The translations under genes and the position numbers were made by a program. A DNA stretch of 64,000 bases from SG8-40 sp035528435 (GTDB lineage Bacteria > Pseudomonadota > Gammaproteobacteria > Burkholderiales > Eutrophovitaceae), in the NCBI GenBank assembly GCA_035528435.1, contig DATKYN010000007.1, forward strand, positions 6,692-70,691, in the 5' to 3' direction. Below the pieces are notes generated by a model. It worked only from the letters and a program-made list of their open reading frames with translations, was not told the origin of the DNA and ran no database searches. Position 1 is the first letter of the stretch, and every line of letters begins with the position of its first letter. Of this stretch, positions 50,855-59,971 are shown piece by piece.

Positions 50855-50884
50855 GAAAGGCCGCAAATTCGCGGCCTTTCTTTT
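50855..50884. terminator. Bidirectional terminator after the binding-protein gene
   Basis: A perfect 10-bp stem (GAAAGGCCGC and complement, loop AAATTC) has TTTT on the right and a long A-rich tract (AAAAAGAAA) on the left, so it can end both the plus-strand transcript and the minus-strand transcript arriving from 51078. Confidence 0.85.
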
Positions 50885-51077
50885 CAGGCGCCGATTGCCG
50901 GCGCGGGGTGGGAGGAGGCCAAATATCCTGGTCGAGATGCGCTGCTAGTCTAAAGCAGCCCACCGTGTCGCTTGCAGGAGACGCTCAATCGTCGCGTGCT
51001 CGCAAGTGTTGGATTCACAATGAAACATCAGTGTCTGCTCTGAGCGACAAGGTCTCGCAGGAAGGTCATTAGATCTT

Positions 51078-51446
51078 TCAGAGTCCGCCTGTGATAGTCA
51101 GCCGCAGCGCGAAAAATATGCCGAGCGCGAGGCAGCCAAACACCAGGAAATCGCCCGTGCGGTTGTTTACGTTCGGTCTGCGATAGAGAAAACGCTTGAT
51201 CCACATGCCGCCAACAAACAGTGCCGAGGTGGCGAGGACCAGGTGTGCCGGGCCACTGTCCCAGGCGCTCTGCAACAAGCCTGGTAGCCAGCCGTCTGCG
51301 CCGATCGCCTTGAAGACGATGCCGCCAATGCCGAGTAACAGCATCGAAAGCAGGAGAACCTGGAAAAGCGTATGAAGCGATTCCTGAACGATGCTGCTTA
51401 ACGTGCGCATTGGACGTTGCTGCAAACTTGTGATCGGATCAATCAT
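51078..51446 (-). CDS. Unknown three-helix membrane protein
   Basis: I do not recognise this 122-residue protein. It has three transmembrane segments (about residues 28-48, 66-84 and 97-116). A soluble N-terminal stretch begins MIDPITSLQQRP. A basic loop RFLYRRPNVNNRTGD lies between helices two and three, which suggests that loop is cytoplasmic. A strong GGAGGAG ribosome binding site lies six bases before the ATG. It reads toward the bidirectional terminator. The 269 bases between it and the cysteine-rich gene on the same strand hold no clear gene. Confidence 0.6.
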   Translation of the reverse strand: MIDPITSLQQRPMRTLSSIVQESLHTLFQVLLLSMLLLGIGGIVFKAIGADGWLPGLLQSAWDSGPAHLVLATSALFVGGMWIKRFLYRRPNVNNRTGDFLVFGCLALGIFFALRLTITGGL

Positions 51447-51715
51447 CGATGGCTCCTCCAGCGTGGTTCGGTGCGAGCAGTGCTCGTACGCACTATCGCA
51501 ACTGCCGTGCCATCACCATGAAAGGTCGAGTTTTCAATAAATTATGATTGATCGTCCGGCTTGCGGGACGAAAAGGCCTTCAATTGCGTCGCTGCCGGGA
51601 GACGGCAGCTAGACGTTCGGGTGCAGAAACAGGAACCCGATGATCCGGCTCCAGGGCAAAGTGCCTGCCCGACGAGAATCGGTTCAGACGCAGCGTAACG
51701 GTAGCTGTGACCCGC

Positions 51716-52000
51716 TCAGCCTTCACCGCAACCGAGGAAATGGCAAACGCGCTCGCAGTCTTCGGAGAATCCGCATTCGTACAGGCCTAGCAGCGGCTTG
51801 CCCGCCGAATCGACGCCGCACTGTTCGGGGGCGGGTTTTTGATTGAGTTTGGGGCGCCATTCGCAGACGTGGCAGCCAGCGGTGAGGCCGGGCAATTCTA
51901 GGGACTCCTGTCTCTCGTACTCGAGCGAGAAATCACCTTCGTCAGCAAAGGCATTCAAACCGAGCGCGATCAGTGCGATACAGCAGAGCAAACTCTTCAT
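51716..52000 (-). CDS. Small cysteine-rich exported protein
   Basis: A 94-residue protein of unknown family. A signal peptide (hydrophobic residues 3-18, ending NAFAD) is followed by a mature domain with seven cysteines at 43, 46, 61, 76, 82, 86 and 91. They include CHVC and the cluster CGFSEDCERVCHFLGC. The odd number leaves one cysteine free, or it may pair between chains or bind metal. No ligand or partner is evident. The start at 52000 begins the signal; a second ATG three codons upstream is possible. It lies 95 bases downstream of spoT on the same strand. Confidence 0.6.
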   Translation of the reverse strand: MKSLLCCIALIALGLNAFADEGDFSLEYERQESLELPGLTAGCHVCEWRPKLNQKPAPEQCGVDSAGKPLLGLYECGFSEDCERVCHFLGCGEG

Positions 52001-52095
52001 ATCCAACACCTGAACAATCCATTGCGAACCATTATAGAAGCCCCCTGGAAACCGGCTTGACCCAGGTCAAAGTCACCGCACGTTTGGCGCGGGGG

Positions 52096-54252
52096 TCAGG
52101 ATTTGAGTCTTGTGACGCGAACCACTTCGGGGACGCTGCGCAGGCCGCGCATGACCTTGGCAAGGTGGATCCGGTCGGCAACCAGCACGGAAAAGTTGAT
52201 TTCGGCATAGGCCGAGGAGTGACTTGGTTCCAGATTCACGCTCTCGATGTTCGATTCGGTTTTTGCTATTTCGGCCGCGATTTTGGCCAGCACGCCACGC
52301 CCTTCCGATGCCAGTACCCGTAAGTTGACTGTAAACAGCTTCTTTGAGTCTGACGCCCATTCGACGTCCATCCACTTGTCGGTGTCAGCCCGCGACCGGC
52401 GTGCCACCGGACAGTCGTGAGTATGGATGATCAGCCCATGCCCTTTTCGCAGGTAGCCAATGATCGGATCACCGGGGATGGGGTGGCAGCATTTCGCAAA
52501 CTGCAGGGCCATTCCCTCTGAACCGTGTATCACCAGACTGCCTGGTTGCCGGGTTGCGCCATCGTGTTCGCCGATTGACAGCAGTTGGCGCGCGACCACC
52601 ACCGCAAGTTGTTTTCCCAGTCCGAGGTCGGCGAGCACCTCGTCACGCGACTTGGCAGCGGTATTTTTCAACAACTGGGCCCATTGCTCGTCAGTGATGT
52701 CCTCCGGCCCCGACTTGAGCGCGACCAGTGCCTGGACGAGCAGTCGCTCCCCGAGCTTCGAGGATTCTTCGTACTGCATGGTCTTCATAACATGGCGAAT
52801 GCGCGAGCGCGCCTTGCTGGTGACGACAAAATTGAGCCATGCGGGATTGGGTTTCGCGTGTGCTGCAGTGATGATTTCGACGCGATCACCACTTGTCAGC
52901 TCGGTTCGAAGCGGTACCAGTTCGTGGTTTATCTTGGCCGCGACGCAGTGACTTCCGATATCAGTATGCACGGCATAGGCAAAATCGACACACGTCGCAC
53001 CGTGCGGCATCGACATGATTTTGCCTTTCGGCGTAAAAACGTAGACCTCGTCCGGGAACAGGTCGACTTTCAAGTGTTCCAGGAACTCCGCCGCATTTCC
53101 TGATTCCGAATGCATCTCCAGCAAGCTTTGCATCCACTGGTGCGTCTTGGTCTGCAAATCCGACAGAGATGTGCCGCTTTCTTTGTACAACCAGTGCGAT
53201 GCAACGCCTGCTTCGGCAATCTTGTGCATCTCTTCGGTGCGGATCTGTACTTCGATGGGCGTGCTGAACGGGCCAAACAGGGTGGTATGCAACGACTGAT
53301 AGCCGTTGTCCTTTGCGATCGCTATGTAGTCCTTGAACTTGCCCGGAATCGGCTTGTAGAGCTGATGCAATGCACCCAACGCCAGATAGCACGCCGGCAT
53401 GTCATTGACGATGACGCGGAAACCGTAGATGTCGTAGACCTCGGCAAACGACAACGTTTTCTCCGTCATCTTCTTGTAGATGCTGTACAACGTTTTTTCG
53501 CGCCCGGTAACCACCGCTTCAATATTGTGATCGCTCAGCGTCTTCCGGATCGCATCGAGAATCTTGCTCACTACTTCTCGACGATTGCCGCGCGCACGCG
53601 TGAGCGCTTTCATCAGCACCTGATAACGGTTCGGGTACCGATGCTGAAGCGACAGCTCCTGTAGCTCCTGATACAGATTGTTCAACCCCAGGCGGTTGGC
53701 AATAGGCGCGTAGATCTCCATTGTCTCGCGCGCGATGCGCGCCCGCTTGTGTCGCTGCATCGCGGTCAAAGTGCGCATATTGTGCAGTCGGTCAGCGAGC
53801 TTAATGAGGATGACGCGTACATCACGGGCCATCGCCAGCAGCATCTTGCGGAAGTTCTCGGCCTGCTCCTGTTCCTGCGACTCGAACTGAAACTTGTCGA
53901 GCTTGGATACGCCATCGACGAGCTCGGCGACGACTTTCCCGTATCGTTCCTCAATGTCGCCTTTGGTGACGGACGTGTCTTCCATCACGTCGTGTAGCAG
54001 GGCCGCGGTCAGCGCCTGGCCATCCAGCCTCCATTGCACGAGTATCTGTGATACCGCAACGGGGTGGGAGATATACGGGTCGCCGGTCATGCGAAACTGA
54101 CCGTGGTGCGCGCTATCACTGAACTGGTAGGCGCTTTCGAGCTGGGAGACTTCCTCCGACCGCAGATAGTCGGCTGCATCCCTGAACAGGACATTAGCCG
54201 CCGGCGTTGTTTCCGGCGGGGCTGGTTGCTGTCCTGTGTGCAGGGGCGTCAT
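52096..54252 (-). CDS. spoT: Bifunctional (p)ppGpp synthase/hydrolase SpoT
   Basis: A 718-residue RSH protein controlling the alarmone (p)ppGpp. The hydrolase HD domain is intact: His63, His87-Asp88 and Glu91-Asp92 in LLHDVMEDT. The synthase domain contains GREKTLYSIYKKM and VYDIYGFRVIVND, a TGS domain follows (VYVFTPKGKIMSMPHGATCVDFAYAVH), and the C-terminal end is an ACT domain (LRVLASEGRGVLAKIAAEI). The intact HDxxED motif distinguishes it from RelA. The start is uncertain: ATG 54252 or ATG 54285. It follows rpoZ by about 58 bases in the conserved gmk-rpoZ-spoT order. Confidence 0.95.
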   Translation of the reverse strand: MTPLHTGQQPAPPETTPAANVLFRDAADYLRSEEVSQLESAYQFSDSAHHGQFRMTGDPYISHPVAVSQILVQWRLDGQALTAALLHDVMEDTSVTKGDIEERYGKVVAELVDGVSKLDKFQFESQEQEQAENFRKMLLAMARDVRVILIKLADRLHNMRTLTAMQRHKRARIARETMEIYAPIANRLGLNNLYQELQELSLQHRYPNRYQVLMKALTRARGNRREVVSKILDAIRKTLSDHNIEAVVTGREKTLYSIYKKMTEKTLSFAEVYDIYGFRVIVNDMPACYLALGALHQLYKPIPGKFKDYIAIAKDNGYQSLHTTLFGPFSTPIEVQIRTEEMHKIAEAGVASHWLYKESGTSLSDLQTKTHQWMQSLLEMHSESGNAAEFLEHLKVDLFPDEVYVFTPKGKIMSMPHGATCVDFAYAVHTDIGSHCVAAKINHELVPLRTELTSGDRVEIITAAHAKPNPAWLNFVVTSKARSRIRHVMKTMQYEESSKLGERLLVQALVALKSGPEDITDEQWAQLLKNTAAKSRDEVLADLGLGKQLAVVVARQLLSIGEHDGATRQPGSLVIHGSEGMALQFAKCCHPIPGDPIIGYLRKGHGLIIHTHDCPVARRSRADTDKWMDVEWASDSKKLFTVNLRVLASEGRGVLAKIAAEIAKTESNIESVNLEPSHSSAYAEINFSVLVADRIHLAKVMRGLRSVPEVVRVTRLKS

Positions 54253-54310
54253 GGTATCCAATTGCGTTCTTGCCCTGTCCTCCATGCGGGACGGGGCATT
54301 GGGGTCGAGT

Positions 54311-54514
54311 CTACGCCTTTGGGTTGAGAACCTCGAGACCGACCTTGCCAGCTGCAATCTCGCGCAAAGCGATCACCGTTGGCTTATCCTTGTTGCCTTC
54401 GACATGCGGCGAAGCGCCGGTCGCGATTTGCCGGGCGCGATAGGTCGCAGCAAGCGTCAGCTCAAAGCGGTTAGAGATACTACCCAGACAATCGTCGACT
54501 GTGATTCGTGCCAT
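54311..54514 (-). CDS. rpoZ: RNA polymerase omega subunit
   Basis: A 67-residue subunit that helps assemble RNA polymerase and, in E. coli, forms part of a ppGpp site. The MARITVDDCLGSISNRFELTLAATYRARQ N-terminus is typical of RpoZ. It is shorter than the E. coli protein (91), having lost the C-terminal tail. It lies seven bases after gmk and before spoT. Confidence 0.95.
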   Translation of the reverse strand: MARITVDDCLGSISNRFELTLAATYRARQIATGASPHVEGNKDKPTVIALREIAAGKVGLEVLNPKA

Positions 54515-54521
54515 ACGCCGA

Positions 54522-55130
54522 TCACTTTATGCTGTTGATAAGAGCTTGGTTTCGATCAAGCTGTGCCGCTAGGCGCAGTCGCGTACTGCGAACGATGCTA
54601 ATCAGGTCCTGCACCGCTGTGTCGAATTCGTCATTGATAATAACATAGTCAAACTCGTGCACATGGGATACCTCACTGCGGGCGGCGGCCAGCCGGCGGG
54701 CAATCACCTCGTCGCTGTCCTGGGCTCGTTTGGTCAGTCTCCCGCGGAGCGCATCAATCGACGGCGGCAGTACGAAAACGCCGATTGCCTCGGGCATCAG
54801 GGTACGAACCTGCATGGCGCCTTGCCAGTCAATTTCAAGGACAATGTCTCGACCCTGCCGTCGTTGCTCCTCGAGCCACTTTTGCCCGGTGCCATACATA
54901 TTTCCATGCACCTGCGCGCTTTCCAGGAACTCGCCAGCTTCAAGCATGGTCTCGAACGAATCTTTACTGACAAAGTGGTAATCGCTGCCGTCCTGTTCTC
55001 CCGGGCGACGCTGGCGTGTCGTGTGCGAAACCGATTTTCGGGTGACTGGGTCCAGTTCAATCAGCTTCCCGACCAGCGAGGTTTTGCCGGCCCCGGAAGG
55101 GGCGGAGACTATGATGACGTTGCCCTTCAT
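54522..55130 (-). CDS. gmk: Guanylate kinase
   Basis: A 202-residue enzyme that phosphorylates GMP to GDP. The P-loop SAPSGAGKTS is at residues 9-18, the GMP-binding SHTTRQRRPGEQDGSDYHFV is near 35-54, and the lid region includes RLTKRAQDSDEVIARRL. Its ATG overlaps the yicC stop by four bases. Confidence 0.96.
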   Translation of the reverse strand: MKGNVIIVSAPSGAGKTSLVGKLIELDPVTRKSVSHTTRQRRPGEQDGSDYHFVSKDSFETMLEAGEFLESAQVHGNMYGTGQKWLEEQRRQGRDIVLEIDWQGAMQVRTLMPEAIGVFVLPPSIDALRGRLTKRAQDSDEVIARRLAAARSEVSHVHEFDYVIINDEFDTAVQDLISIVRSTRLRLAAQLDRNQALINSIK

Positions 55131-55990
55131 TCGATGTTCTGAATCTGCTCGCGCATCTGTTCAATGAGCACCTTCAAGCTCATTGCGCCCTGGGTCACTT
55201 CAACATCCGCTGACTTGGACCCGAGGGTATTTGCTTCCCGGTTCAGTTCCTGCATCAGGAAGTCCAGGCGTTTGCCGACCGTTCCGCCTTTTTCAAGGAT
55301 GCGGCGGATTTCCGTGACATGCGTCAAAAGCCGCTGCAACTCCTCATCGACATCAATCTTCGATGCGAACATGACGACTTCCTGTTTCAGTCGATCGTTC
55401 TCGGGTTCGAGCATCGCGTCGCGCAGCCGTATAGTCAGCTTTTCGTGAAACGCGTCGACAAGTTGAGGAATGCGCGGCGCAACGTCTTCGACGATTGCAT
55501 CGATACTGGCAGCGCGTTCAAGCAGGATCGCCTTGAGCTTTTCGCCTTCACGTGCCCGCGCGGCACTCAGGTCGGTGCAAGCCTGGTCAACCAGATTCAG
55601 GCACTTTTCCTTGAGTTGCTCGGCCGGCATTCCGTCGTTGCCGAGCATGCCAGGCCAGCGCAATACGTCATTGACACGCAGCGACTCGGCGCCAGGCAGC
55701 GCGGCCCGCACTTGCTCGTCAAGCTGTGCCAACTGTGCAAGCAGGGCTTCATCAAGTTGCATCGCTGTCGACGCAGCGGCCATGTTGAAACTGATTCGGC
55801 ATTCGACCTTGCCGCGGGTAACACGCGCGGAGATTCGCTCGCGCAGGGCCGATTCAAGAACACGTAGTTCATCGGGCATGCGGAACTGGATGTCGAGATA
55901 GCGATGATTTACGGACCGCAAGTCAAGACTGAGTCCACCCAGAGGGGACTCGTCAGTGACAGCAGCGTAACCCGTCATACTGAAGATCAT
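55127..55990 (-). CDS. yicC: YicC family endoribonuclease-like protein
   Basis: A 287-residue YicC protein. The N-terminal MTGYAAV and DLRSVNHRYLDIQFRMP and the C-terminal DUF1732 segment (GKRLDFLMQELNREANTLGSKS) are conserved. YicC of E. coli has endoribonuclease activity and affects stationary-phase growth. It is the first gene of the yicC-gmk-rpoZ-spoT unit, divergent from rph as in many gammaproteobacteria. The ATG at 55990 matches the usual MIxSMTGYA start. Confidence 0.93.
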   Translation of the reverse strand: MIFSMTGYAAVTDESPLGGLSLDLRSVNHRYLDIQFRMPDELRVLESALRERISARVTRGKVECRISFNMAAASTAMQLDEALLAQLAQLDEQVRAALPGAESLRVNDVLRWPGMLGNDGMPAEQLKEKCLNLVDQACTDLSAARAREGEKLKAILLERAASIDAIVEDVAPRIPQLVDAFHEKLTIRLRDAMLEPENDRLKQEVVMFASKIDVDEELQRLLTHVTEIRRILEKGGTVGKRLDFLMQELNREANTLGSKSADVEVTQGAMSLKVLIEQMREQIQNIE

Positions 55991-56146
55991 TGCAGTCGTG
56001 CTTTACAAGGTGGGAGGCATCCCACGACAATCAGGCGGTAGAAAACGATAACACAGAATCGATATCCCGCCGCGTCCCTGGTTCGAGGGCAAGCTGGAAA
56101 GATTCGGGCGGCATGATCACAGCATGCAGTCACCAGAGGAGATGTA

Positions 56147-56863
56147 ATGCGACAGAATGGACGTGGTACGCGCGATCTGCGCGAGATTCGAATTCATCGC
56201 GGTTTCACGCGTCATGCGGAAGGTTCGGTCCTGATTGAATTTGGCGAGACCCGGGTTATCTGCACAGCAAGTGTGGTGGAAAGGGTGCCGCCATTTCTCA
56301 AGGGCAAAGGGCAGGGCTGGCTCACTGCCGAGTACGGCATGTTGCCGCGCTCAACCGGCAGTCGCATGGACCGTGAGGCCGCCCGCGGCAAGCAGTCAGG
56401 ACGGACCCAGGAAATCCAGCGCCTGATTGGCCGCAGCCTGCGCGCGGTGACGGCGCTGCCGCTGCTGGGTGAGCGCACGGTGCATGTGGATTGCGACGTC
56501 ATTCAGGCCGATGGCGGTACCCGCACCGCCAGCATTACCGGAGCATATGTCGCGCTACATGATGCGGCAAACCTGCTGATGCGTAACAAGGTTATCTCGA
56601 AATGGCCGATCCGGGACCTGGTGGCGGCGGTATCCGTCGGCATTGTTCAGGGCGAAGCCATGCTCGATCTTGATTACACTGAAGATTCGGGCTGCGATAC
56701 CGACATGAACGTCGTAATGACGGGTGCTGGCGGATTCGTCGAGGTTCAGGGTACGGCTGAAGGCGATGTATTCAATCGTGCCGAGTTGGATGCCCTCATT
56801 GGCCTTGCCTCAGAGGGAATCGGGCGTCTGGTGCAAATCCAGAAGTCGGCGCTGCAGTTGTGA
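56147..56863 (+). CDS. rph: Ribonuclease PH
   Basis: A 238-residue phosphorolytic exoribonuclease that trims tRNA 3' ends. It shows RDLREIRIHRGFTRHAEGSVLIEFGETRVICTASV near residues 8-42, the basic GWLTAEYGMLPRSTGSRMDREA, and VDCDVIQADGGTRTASITGAYVAL near 109-130. It is full length, unlike the frameshifted gene of E. coli K-12. GAGGAG lies before the ATG, and the GTG of rdgB overlaps its stop. Confidence 0.97.
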   Translation: MRQNGRGTRDLREIRIHRGFTRHAEGSVLIEFGETRVICTASVVERVPPFLKGKGQGWLTAEYGMLPRSTGSRMDREAARGKQSGRTQEIQRLIGRSLRAVTALPLLGERTVHVDCDVIQADGGTRTASITGAYVALHDAANLLMRNKVISKWPIRDLVAAVSVGIVQGEAMLDLDYTEDSGCDTDMNVVMTGAGGFVEVQGTAEGDVFNRAELDALIGLASEGIGRLVQIQKSALQL

Positions 56864-57513
56864 AGCCGATGAGTCCGGCCGGCAAGGTCGTTCTTGCATC
56901 CGGTAATCCGGGCAAGATCCGAGAGATTGCCCGCTTGCTCACACCGCTTGGCCTCGAGATCGTCCCTCAGGAAGTGTTGGGCGTGCCGCCCGCGGAGGAG
57001 CCGCACCCGACATTCGTCGAAAACGCCCTCGCCAAGGCCCGCCATGCAGCGGTTGCGACCGGATTGCCGGCGCTTGCCGACGATTCCGGCATCTGTGTGG
57101 CAGCACTTGGTGGTGCGCCTGGTGTGCACTCGGCGCGCTATGCCGGGCTGCCGTCGTCGGACGAGAATAACAACGCGTGCCTTCTGCAGCAGATGTCCGC
57201 ACTGTCCGACCGGCGCGCTCATTACTATTGCGTCATCGTCCTTGTGCGATATGCTGATGATCCACAGCCGATCATCGCAGAAGGTGAATGGCACGGCGAG
57301 ATTCTGCGTTCGCCGCGCGGCACGCGCGGTTTTGGGTACGATCCCCTGTTTCTGGATTGCCACTCGGGTTTGACCGGTGCGGAACTGGCGTCCTCCAGGA
57401 AGAACCGGGTCAGTCACCGTGGCAAGGCCATGCGCAAACTCATGCGTGTCCTGTCAACGTCACAAGGTGTAGTCGGGTCTGGCATCAGCCTGCCAAGGGT
57501 GCGCGAAACGTAG
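56860..57513 (+). CDS. rdgB: dITP/XTP pyrophosphatase RdgB
   Basis: A 217-residue house-cleaning enzyme that hydrolyses non-canonical purine nucleotides such as dITP and XTP. The ASGNPGKIREI motif is near residues 13-23, PALADDSGICVAALGG near 69-84, and GTRGFGYDPLF near 154-164. GTG 56860 overlaps the rph stop by four bases; ATG 56869 is an alternative. The C-terminal ~20 residues extend past the usual family end. Confidence 0.94.
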   Translation: MKPMSPAGKVVLASGNPGKIREIARLLTPLGLEIVPQEVLGVPPAEEPHPTFVENALAKARHAAVATGLPALADDSGICVAALGGAPGVHSARYAGLPSSDENNNACLLQQMSALSDRRAHYYCVIVLVRYADDPQPIIAEGEWHGEILRSPRGTRGFGYDPLFLDCHSGLTGAELASSRKNRVSHRGKAMRKLMRVLSTSQGVVGSGISLPRVRET

Positions 57514-57561
57514 GGGTTCGGGACCGGCCTCAGACGCGATTACCTCCGCCTGGTTGGGCGT

Positions 57562-58617
57562 CTAGCGTTTGATGCTCAGAATCGTAAAGCCTTCACCAAT
57601 CAGCGAGCGATCGGGAGCGCCTTTGAAGCCCGCAACGGACAGCAGTTGTTCCTGCTCCTCGCGCGTGGGGATGACATTACCCCAGGTCATTTCCTCAAAT
57701 CCGGTTTGCAGCGGAAACTGGAACTCCGGACGGCGTGCTTCCTCGATTGTCGATGGGTAGGTTTCGTCAACGATCAGTAACCAACCGCCGGGTTTGAGTA
57801 CATGGGCACAGCCATTGATGACATGCTGCCTGATCTGCGGTGCAATCTCGTGCAGGACCTCGATCATCACGACGGCATCAAAGCTGGCCTCCGGCAGATC
57901 GGCAACGTCGCTTTCGATGACTTCGATGCGTGATTCCATGCCGGCCATGCCAATCTTGTTTCTGGCGATCTCGATTCCGGTCGGGTCGATGTCTGCGCCG
58001 GTACAGTGTGCATTGGGCCAGGCCTTGGCGAGTTGCATCAGAAAGCGGCCGGTACCGCAGCCGATTTCGAGCACGCGCGCGCCGTTTTCGAGGCGCTCGG
58101 GCATACCGTCAAGATTGGGGAGTATTTTGCGGGCGGTTGCCATATGCAGCCCGCCGATAGCGTCGCCAATCGTGTCAGCGAAGGCATGACTGCGGCCCTG
58201 GAAGGGCACTGTCTCCCCGGTGCGGAATGCCTTGCGACACAGTTCGAAATCCTCGGTCAGGAACGCCGTTCCCAGTCGTATGTAGCCAGTCAGGTCGCGC
58301 GGATGTCCGGGGGAGGCGAGTATCTTGTCCATGTACGGTGCCAGCGTGAAGTGGCGTTGCGCATCGGCATCGAGTAAGCCAAGTCCCAATGCGGTCATGC
58401 ACCACACGTCGACATAGGGTGGATGCAATTTAAGGTCAGCCGCGATTTGTGCCGCAGTTTGCCCGGGTTTCTCGGCGAGCGTCTTGAACAATCCCAGTTC
58501 GACACCGATATCGATCAGGAATACCGCATTGAATCCCCGCCGCCAGGTAAATATTTTCGCTACCTGATCATCGACGCTGATTGCCGTTTCGTTTGGGGCC
58601 GGATTGTTCATGTGCAT
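57562..58617 (-). CDS. SAM-dependent class I methyltransferase with winged-helix dimerisation domain
   Basis: A 351-residue enzyme resembling small-molecule O-methyltransferases. The N-terminal helical or winged-helix domain (about residues 20-110, with FLIDIGVELGLFKTLAE) is followed by a Rossmann domain with SAM motif I VLEIGCGTGRFL (about 185-196) and the GADIDPTGIEIAR acidic loop. The active-site region contains VVMIEVLHEI and LKPGGWLLIVDE. The substrate is unknown. It lies alone on the minus strand between rdgB and hemW, genes that are often adjacent, so it looks like an insertion into a conserved block. ATG 58611 is an alternative start. Confidence 0.8.
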   Translation of the reverse strand: MHMNNPAPNETAISVDDQVAKIFTWRRGFNAVFLIDIGVELGLFKTLAEKPGQTAAQIAADLKLHPPYVDVWCMTALGLGLLDADAQRHFTLAPYMDKILASPGHPRDLTGYIRLGTAFLTEDFELCRKAFRTGETVPFQGRSHAFADTIGDAIGGLHMATARKILPNLDGMPERLENGARVLEIGCGTGRFLMQLAKAWPNAHCTGADIDPTGIEIARNKIGMAGMESRIEVIESDVADLPEASFDAVVMIEVLHEIAPQIRQHVINGCAHVLKPGGWLLIVDETYPSTIEEARRPEFQFPLQTGFEEMTWGNVIPTREEQEQLLSVAGFKGAPDRSLIGEGFTILSIKR

Positions 58618-58710
58618 TCCTTCAGATTCGGAGCGTTTCGATCGTGAGATTAACAGATCACGTGGACCCGGGCCGGCGAGCTAGAATGGTCTGCTGAAAC
58701 CACGCTTCCA

Positions 58711-59922
58711 ATGCCTTCGTCTTCTACCAAAATCCTGTCCCCGGTAAAACTGCAATTACCGGGGACCGTGCGACTTGCAGCGTTGCCGCCCCTGTCGCTG
58801 TACGTCCACATCCCCTGGTGTGTGCGCAAGTGCCCGTATTGCGATTTCAATTCGCATGAGGCGCGTGGCGAGCTGCCGGAGCAGGCTTACGTCGCAGCCC
58901 TCATTAGCGATCTGGAATCGGCGTTGCCGTCCATCTGGGGGCGTCCGGTCCATACTGTCTTCTTTGGTGGTGGTACGCCATCGCTGTTATCGGCTGACGC
59001 CATCGACCGGCTGCTGGCGGCCATTCGGGCTCGTGTCACGCTCCTCCCCGGTGCCGAGATTACGCTGGAGGCCAATCCGGGGACGGTTGAAGCTGCCAGA
59101 TTTGCCGGGTTTCGCGCCGCTGGCGTGAACCGCCTCTCGGTTGGCGTGCAAAGCCTCAACCCGAAGCATCTGCGCGCGTTGGGGCGCATCCATGATGCGC
59201 AACAGGCACGTGATGCCATTGAAACCGCACAGGCGTGTTTCGACAGCATCAATGTGGATTTGATGTATGCGCTTCCGGGCCAGGAAATGGAGGATGCGCT
59301 GCGTGACTTGCGCGCCGTGCTTGCGTACTCACCCCAGCATCTGTCGGTCTATCATCTGACCGTCGAGCCGAATACGTACTTTCATCGTTATCCCCCGCAG
59401 GTTCCCGATGATGATGTGGCGGCAGCAATGCAGGAAGCGCTTGAGGCGCTATTGGCAGAGCAAGGCTACGTCCACTACGAGACATCGGCGTTTGCGAAGC
59501 CCGGATTTGAATCCCGCCACAACCTGAACTATTGGCGCTTTGGGGACTATCTTGGCATCGGCGCCGGTGCGCACTCGAAAATATCGTTCCCCGATCGCAT
59601 CGTTCGCGAGATGCGTTACAAACAGCCGCGCGAGTATCTTCGGCGGGTGGCAAATGGGACGCCGATCCAGACTGCAAGCGAGGTTCCAGCGCATGGATTG
59701 CCGTTCGAATTCATGATGAATGCGATGCGGCTCACCGGAGGGGTGGAAGCAGGCATCTTCCAGGAAAGAACGGGATTGCCGGTTTCGGCCATCGCTGGCC
59801 GTTTGAAAAAAGCCCGGGAAACCGGGTTGATAGAGCATACCGTTGCACGTTTAAAGCCGAGTTTGAAGGGGCAACGCTTCTTGAATGATCTGTTGACCCT
59901 GTTTCTTGACGCAGAGGTATGA
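58711..59922 (+). CDS. hemW: Radical SAM haem chaperone HemW
   Basis: A 403-residue radical-SAM protein. The cluster motif CVRKCPYC is at residues 37-44 (Cys37, Cys41, Cys44). Other family segments are FFGGGTPSLL, EANPGTVEAARFAGFRAAGVNRLSVGVQS and the C-terminal HemN-like domain. Proteins of this type, once called HemN-like, bind haem and deliver it to respiratory enzymes rather than oxidising coproporphyrinogen. The first 25 residues are a non-conserved leader, so the true start could lie slightly later. It is convergent with trmB. Confidence 0.93.
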   Translation: MPSSSTKILSPVKLQLPGTVRLAALPPLSLYVHIPWCVRKCPYCDFNSHEARGELPEQAYVAALISDLESALPSIWGRPVHTVFFGGGTPSLLSADAIDRLLAAIRARVTLLPGAEITLEANPGTVEAARFAGFRAAGVNRLSVGVQSLNPKHLRALGRIHDAQQARDAIETAQACFDSINVDLMYALPGQEMEDALRDLRAVLAYSPQHLSVYHLTVEPNTYFHRYPPQVPDDDVAAAMQEALEALLAEQGYVHYETSAFAKPGFESRHNLNYWRFGDYLGIGAGAHSKISFPDRIVREMRYKQPREYLRRVANGTPIQTASEVPAHGLPFEFMMNAMRLTGGVEAGIFQERTGLPVSAIAGRLKKARETGLIEHTVARLKPSLKGQRFLNDLLTLFLDAEV

Positions 59923-59971
59923 AGCGGACTGGTCGCTTGTGGCGCCCGCTCCGCCGTGGCGAAAATGCCGA

